DNA of 60,000 nucleotides, from NCBI GenBank assembly GCA_949358305.1, contig OX442317.1:64001-124000 (forward strand), written 5' to 3'. Position 1 is the stretch's first letter, and each line of letters begins with the position of its first letter. Below, one piece after another: positions 57,959-60,000 of this stretch. The translations under genes and the position numbers were made by a program. This stretch comes from Strigamia acuminata. Its lineage: Eukaryota; Arthropoda; Chilopoda; Geophilomorpha; Linotaeniidae. A model generated the notes under the pieces. That model searched no databases. It was not told where the DNA came from and was given only the letters and a program-made list of their open reading frames with translations.

Positions 57959-60000
57959 TTAGGAAGGCGGCGATGGCGGAAGTAAACAAGCGTCATCTTC
58001 ACCAAATATATCTGCCAAACTCATGTTTGTTCTACTTAACGTCACGTTACATTCTTTATTAAAGAATAAATAAATTAGAATTAAAAATTAAAAATTAAAA
58101 ATTAAAATAAAGAAATTAATATTTATGTATATATATATATATATATTTTAAAAACGTTTCAACCTGGTTCTGCCGGTGGTGGTGGTGGTGGTTTGTCGTC
58201 GTGGTTGAAAGAAGGCAAATCCACGGCCGATTTCGTTTCTCGCAGCAGCAACACGTCGTGCTGCTGCTGTTGTTGCTGCGACTGAAGAATTTGCTCCCAA
58301 CTCAGGAAATCTCGAAGGTTCGATGACAACATGGCGGGTAAACTGCGAGGCGTCGATCCCAACGTCGGGCTCTCTGGACGATCGGATGCCCGTTCCGACG
58401 ACTCGCTGGTCGCGCTCGATTCCTTTCCTTCTCGAACAAACGAGTCTTCTTCGTCTTCTTCCGGGGAGGACAAGTCGTCTCGCGCGGACGAGTTTTCCTC
58501 CGCCTCCGCCTCCGCCTCCTCTACCTCTACCTCTTCCTCTTCCTCTTCCCGGGCAAACGAGTCCCCGTCTTCCCGAGCGGACAAGTCAACGTCTTCTCGT
58601 ATTTCTTCTCGAGCGAACGACTCCTCTTCTTCTCGGGGGCTCGATTCGTCCCCTCCGCCGCCAATTGACGACGGGTCGTTCAAATCCATTTTGCTCAGAA
58701 GCTGCAAGAGGCGAGGCGGAGCCTGTTTTTTCCTGTAGCTCGGCGGCTCGAACCGCCCGACGATTTCATACTTGGGCCGACGTAACGGCGATTCCAACAG
58801 ACTCAAGTTGAATTCGAAGTCGGGGTCGAAATGATGTAGGACATCCGCGCTCCTCGCCATTCGGCCCACTTCGTCCGACTCACTCGATTTCGAGTCGAAC
58901 GAACCGCCGTGCGCTGAATAATAAATATTATTATTATCATTATTATTTTTATTATTGTTACTTGGTCGATTTGATTTGATTCGTTACTCGCACTAGAGCT
59001 GTCTTCCGACATCGATTTCCGACTCGTTTTCGCGAGAAAACTTTGCCTGGAACCACCGCCGCCAGACTGCTTCGAAATCCTTCGACGACCTCGACTTCCC
59101 TTTTGCGAACTCGCCCCAGTCGTCACCGAGGCCGAGGCCGTCCCGCTCGCGCTCGCGCTCGCGCTCGCGCTCGTCTCCTCAAACGACAGATTCAGGCTCA
59201 TCGGCGGCGAAGGGATGCACAACTTATTGCTGCTCTCGGATTGCCAAACTTTCACCTGCTCCTTGTATTTATCGTAGCTGGAGTTTTTCCAAAGGTCGAA
59301 ACAATCTCGTTGTATGTTCGGCAGCACATCGTCGCGCAATGAATCCCGAAATTTTTCCATGTTTTCGATTTGATTTACATGCAATTTGACCAAATCGTCC
59401 GAGAAGATTTTCACATTGGGGATTTCCTCTAAAGGAAATAAATATTTTAAAAAATACCGGTAATTATTTAATAAAGAAAAATCAAATAAACGGGAATATG
59501 CAACAATATTTGTGTGAAAAGACGTTACCGTTCTCAAATTGTTCTAAAATGCGAGTCACGTTGTCCAGCCATAAACCGCACGCCCGACTTAGACGTAACT
59601 AAAAAATTGAAAATCGCAATTTTATAATACTTTTATTATATTTATTATTTAGTATATACATGCGACAATCCCTACCGGTTCTCCCAGATCGTGATCCTTT
59701 TTGAAATCACCTCGTGCGAAAGCATCCCGCAAGTCGTGTTCGCGCAACGTGGTTCCTTGTTTTTGCCGTATCACCACCTCGTCGCAAACGGCCCATAACC
59801 TTTCCCGCACGTCCAGCATGCATTCGATGCAATTCCAGTCTTCGTTGATCTAAATGTATAATAATAAGAAGAATAAATTTAAAATAAATAAATAAATAAA
59901 ATAAATACTCCGTAAATAATAATGTACTTGTTGCTCTCTTTTCTTGTTGTTGTCCAATATGTTGTTCCATTCGTCGCAATCTTCGCCTTGCACGATCTTA
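57959..60000 (-). CDS. Unrecognised gene, 3' part (5' end outside window)
   Basis: Exons read on the minus strand from the right edge: DCDEWNNILDNNKKREQQ; INEDWNCIECMLDVRERLWA with VVIRQKQGTTLREHDLRDAF (about 59850-59697); LRLSRACGLWLDNVTRILEQ (about 59598-59530); IPNVKIFSDDLVKLHVNQIE to LPNIQRDCFDLWKNSSYDKY and a Ser/Ala run (59430-58992); then AHGGSFDSKSSESDEVG and RRPKYEIVGRFEPPSYRKKQ, long Glu/Ser-rich repeats (REE, AREE), a short Gln tract and a Pro run ending at a stop at 58159. A separate frame, MSLADIFGEDDACLLPPSPP, ends at 57959 and might be a last exon. The N-terminal exons look helical and conserved, the C-terminus disordered. I do not recognise the family. Confidence 0.6.

Overview
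This is a 60 kb piece of an animal (metazoan) nuclear genome. It is AT-rich, with GT-AG introns that in the right third are mostly about 50-90 bp. The gene set is animal-specific: MEK, RASA1, a DENND4-type Rab exchange factor, a FRMD3/5-type FERM protein, a CREB3-type bZIP, fibrillin-like cbEGF/TB modules, LRP-like modules, ELL, HFM1, VKOR and ENPP. Very short introns in conserved genes suggest a compact-genome invertebrate, possibly an early-branching one such as a sponge. I cannot fix the phylum from this window.

The window has two very different halves. From 1 to about 39 kb the DNA is gene-poor and repeat-rich, and its genes are partial or broken. In order these are a VKOR first exon, an HFM1/MER3 helicase lacking its second RecA domain, an ENPP ectophosphatase with two in-frame stops, a DIS3-type RNB fragment, an ELL 3' half with an in-frame stop, a short DUF229 (sulfatase-like) relic, LRP-like exons, fibrillin-like cbEGF exons, and a near full-length but frameshifted DUF229 copy sitting between fibrillin-like exons. 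Between and inside them lie non-autonomous DNA elements (one piggyBac-like with TTAA, one with a TA duplication, one with an ACT duplication), a ~576 bp repeat family, several minisatellites, and many inverted repeats from 55 bp to 3 kb.

The largest structure is a giant palindrome (33109-39042). Its arms carry the last fibrillin-like exons and are separated by 41 bp. The arms differ in copy number of a ~308 bp self-complementary unit and in independent coding lesions, so it is an old, decaying inverted duplication. The six bases-scale highlight is at its centre: three consensus CRE sites (TGACGTCA) spaced exactly 10 bp apart in each arm.

From about 39.4 kb to the right end the DNA is tightly packed with intact genes: a small membrane-protein tail (-), MEK (-), RPL17 (+), DENND4 (-), FRMD3/5-like (-), CREB3-like (+), RASA1 (-) and the 3' part of an unrecognised gene (-). 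MEK/RPL17 and FRMD/CREB3 are head-to-head pairs sharing 361 bp and 204 bp. RPL17/DENND4 and CREB3/RASA1 converge with 148 bp and 348 bp between stop codons. MEK and RASA1 both belong to Ras-MAPK signalling, but nothing in the sequence shows co-regulation.
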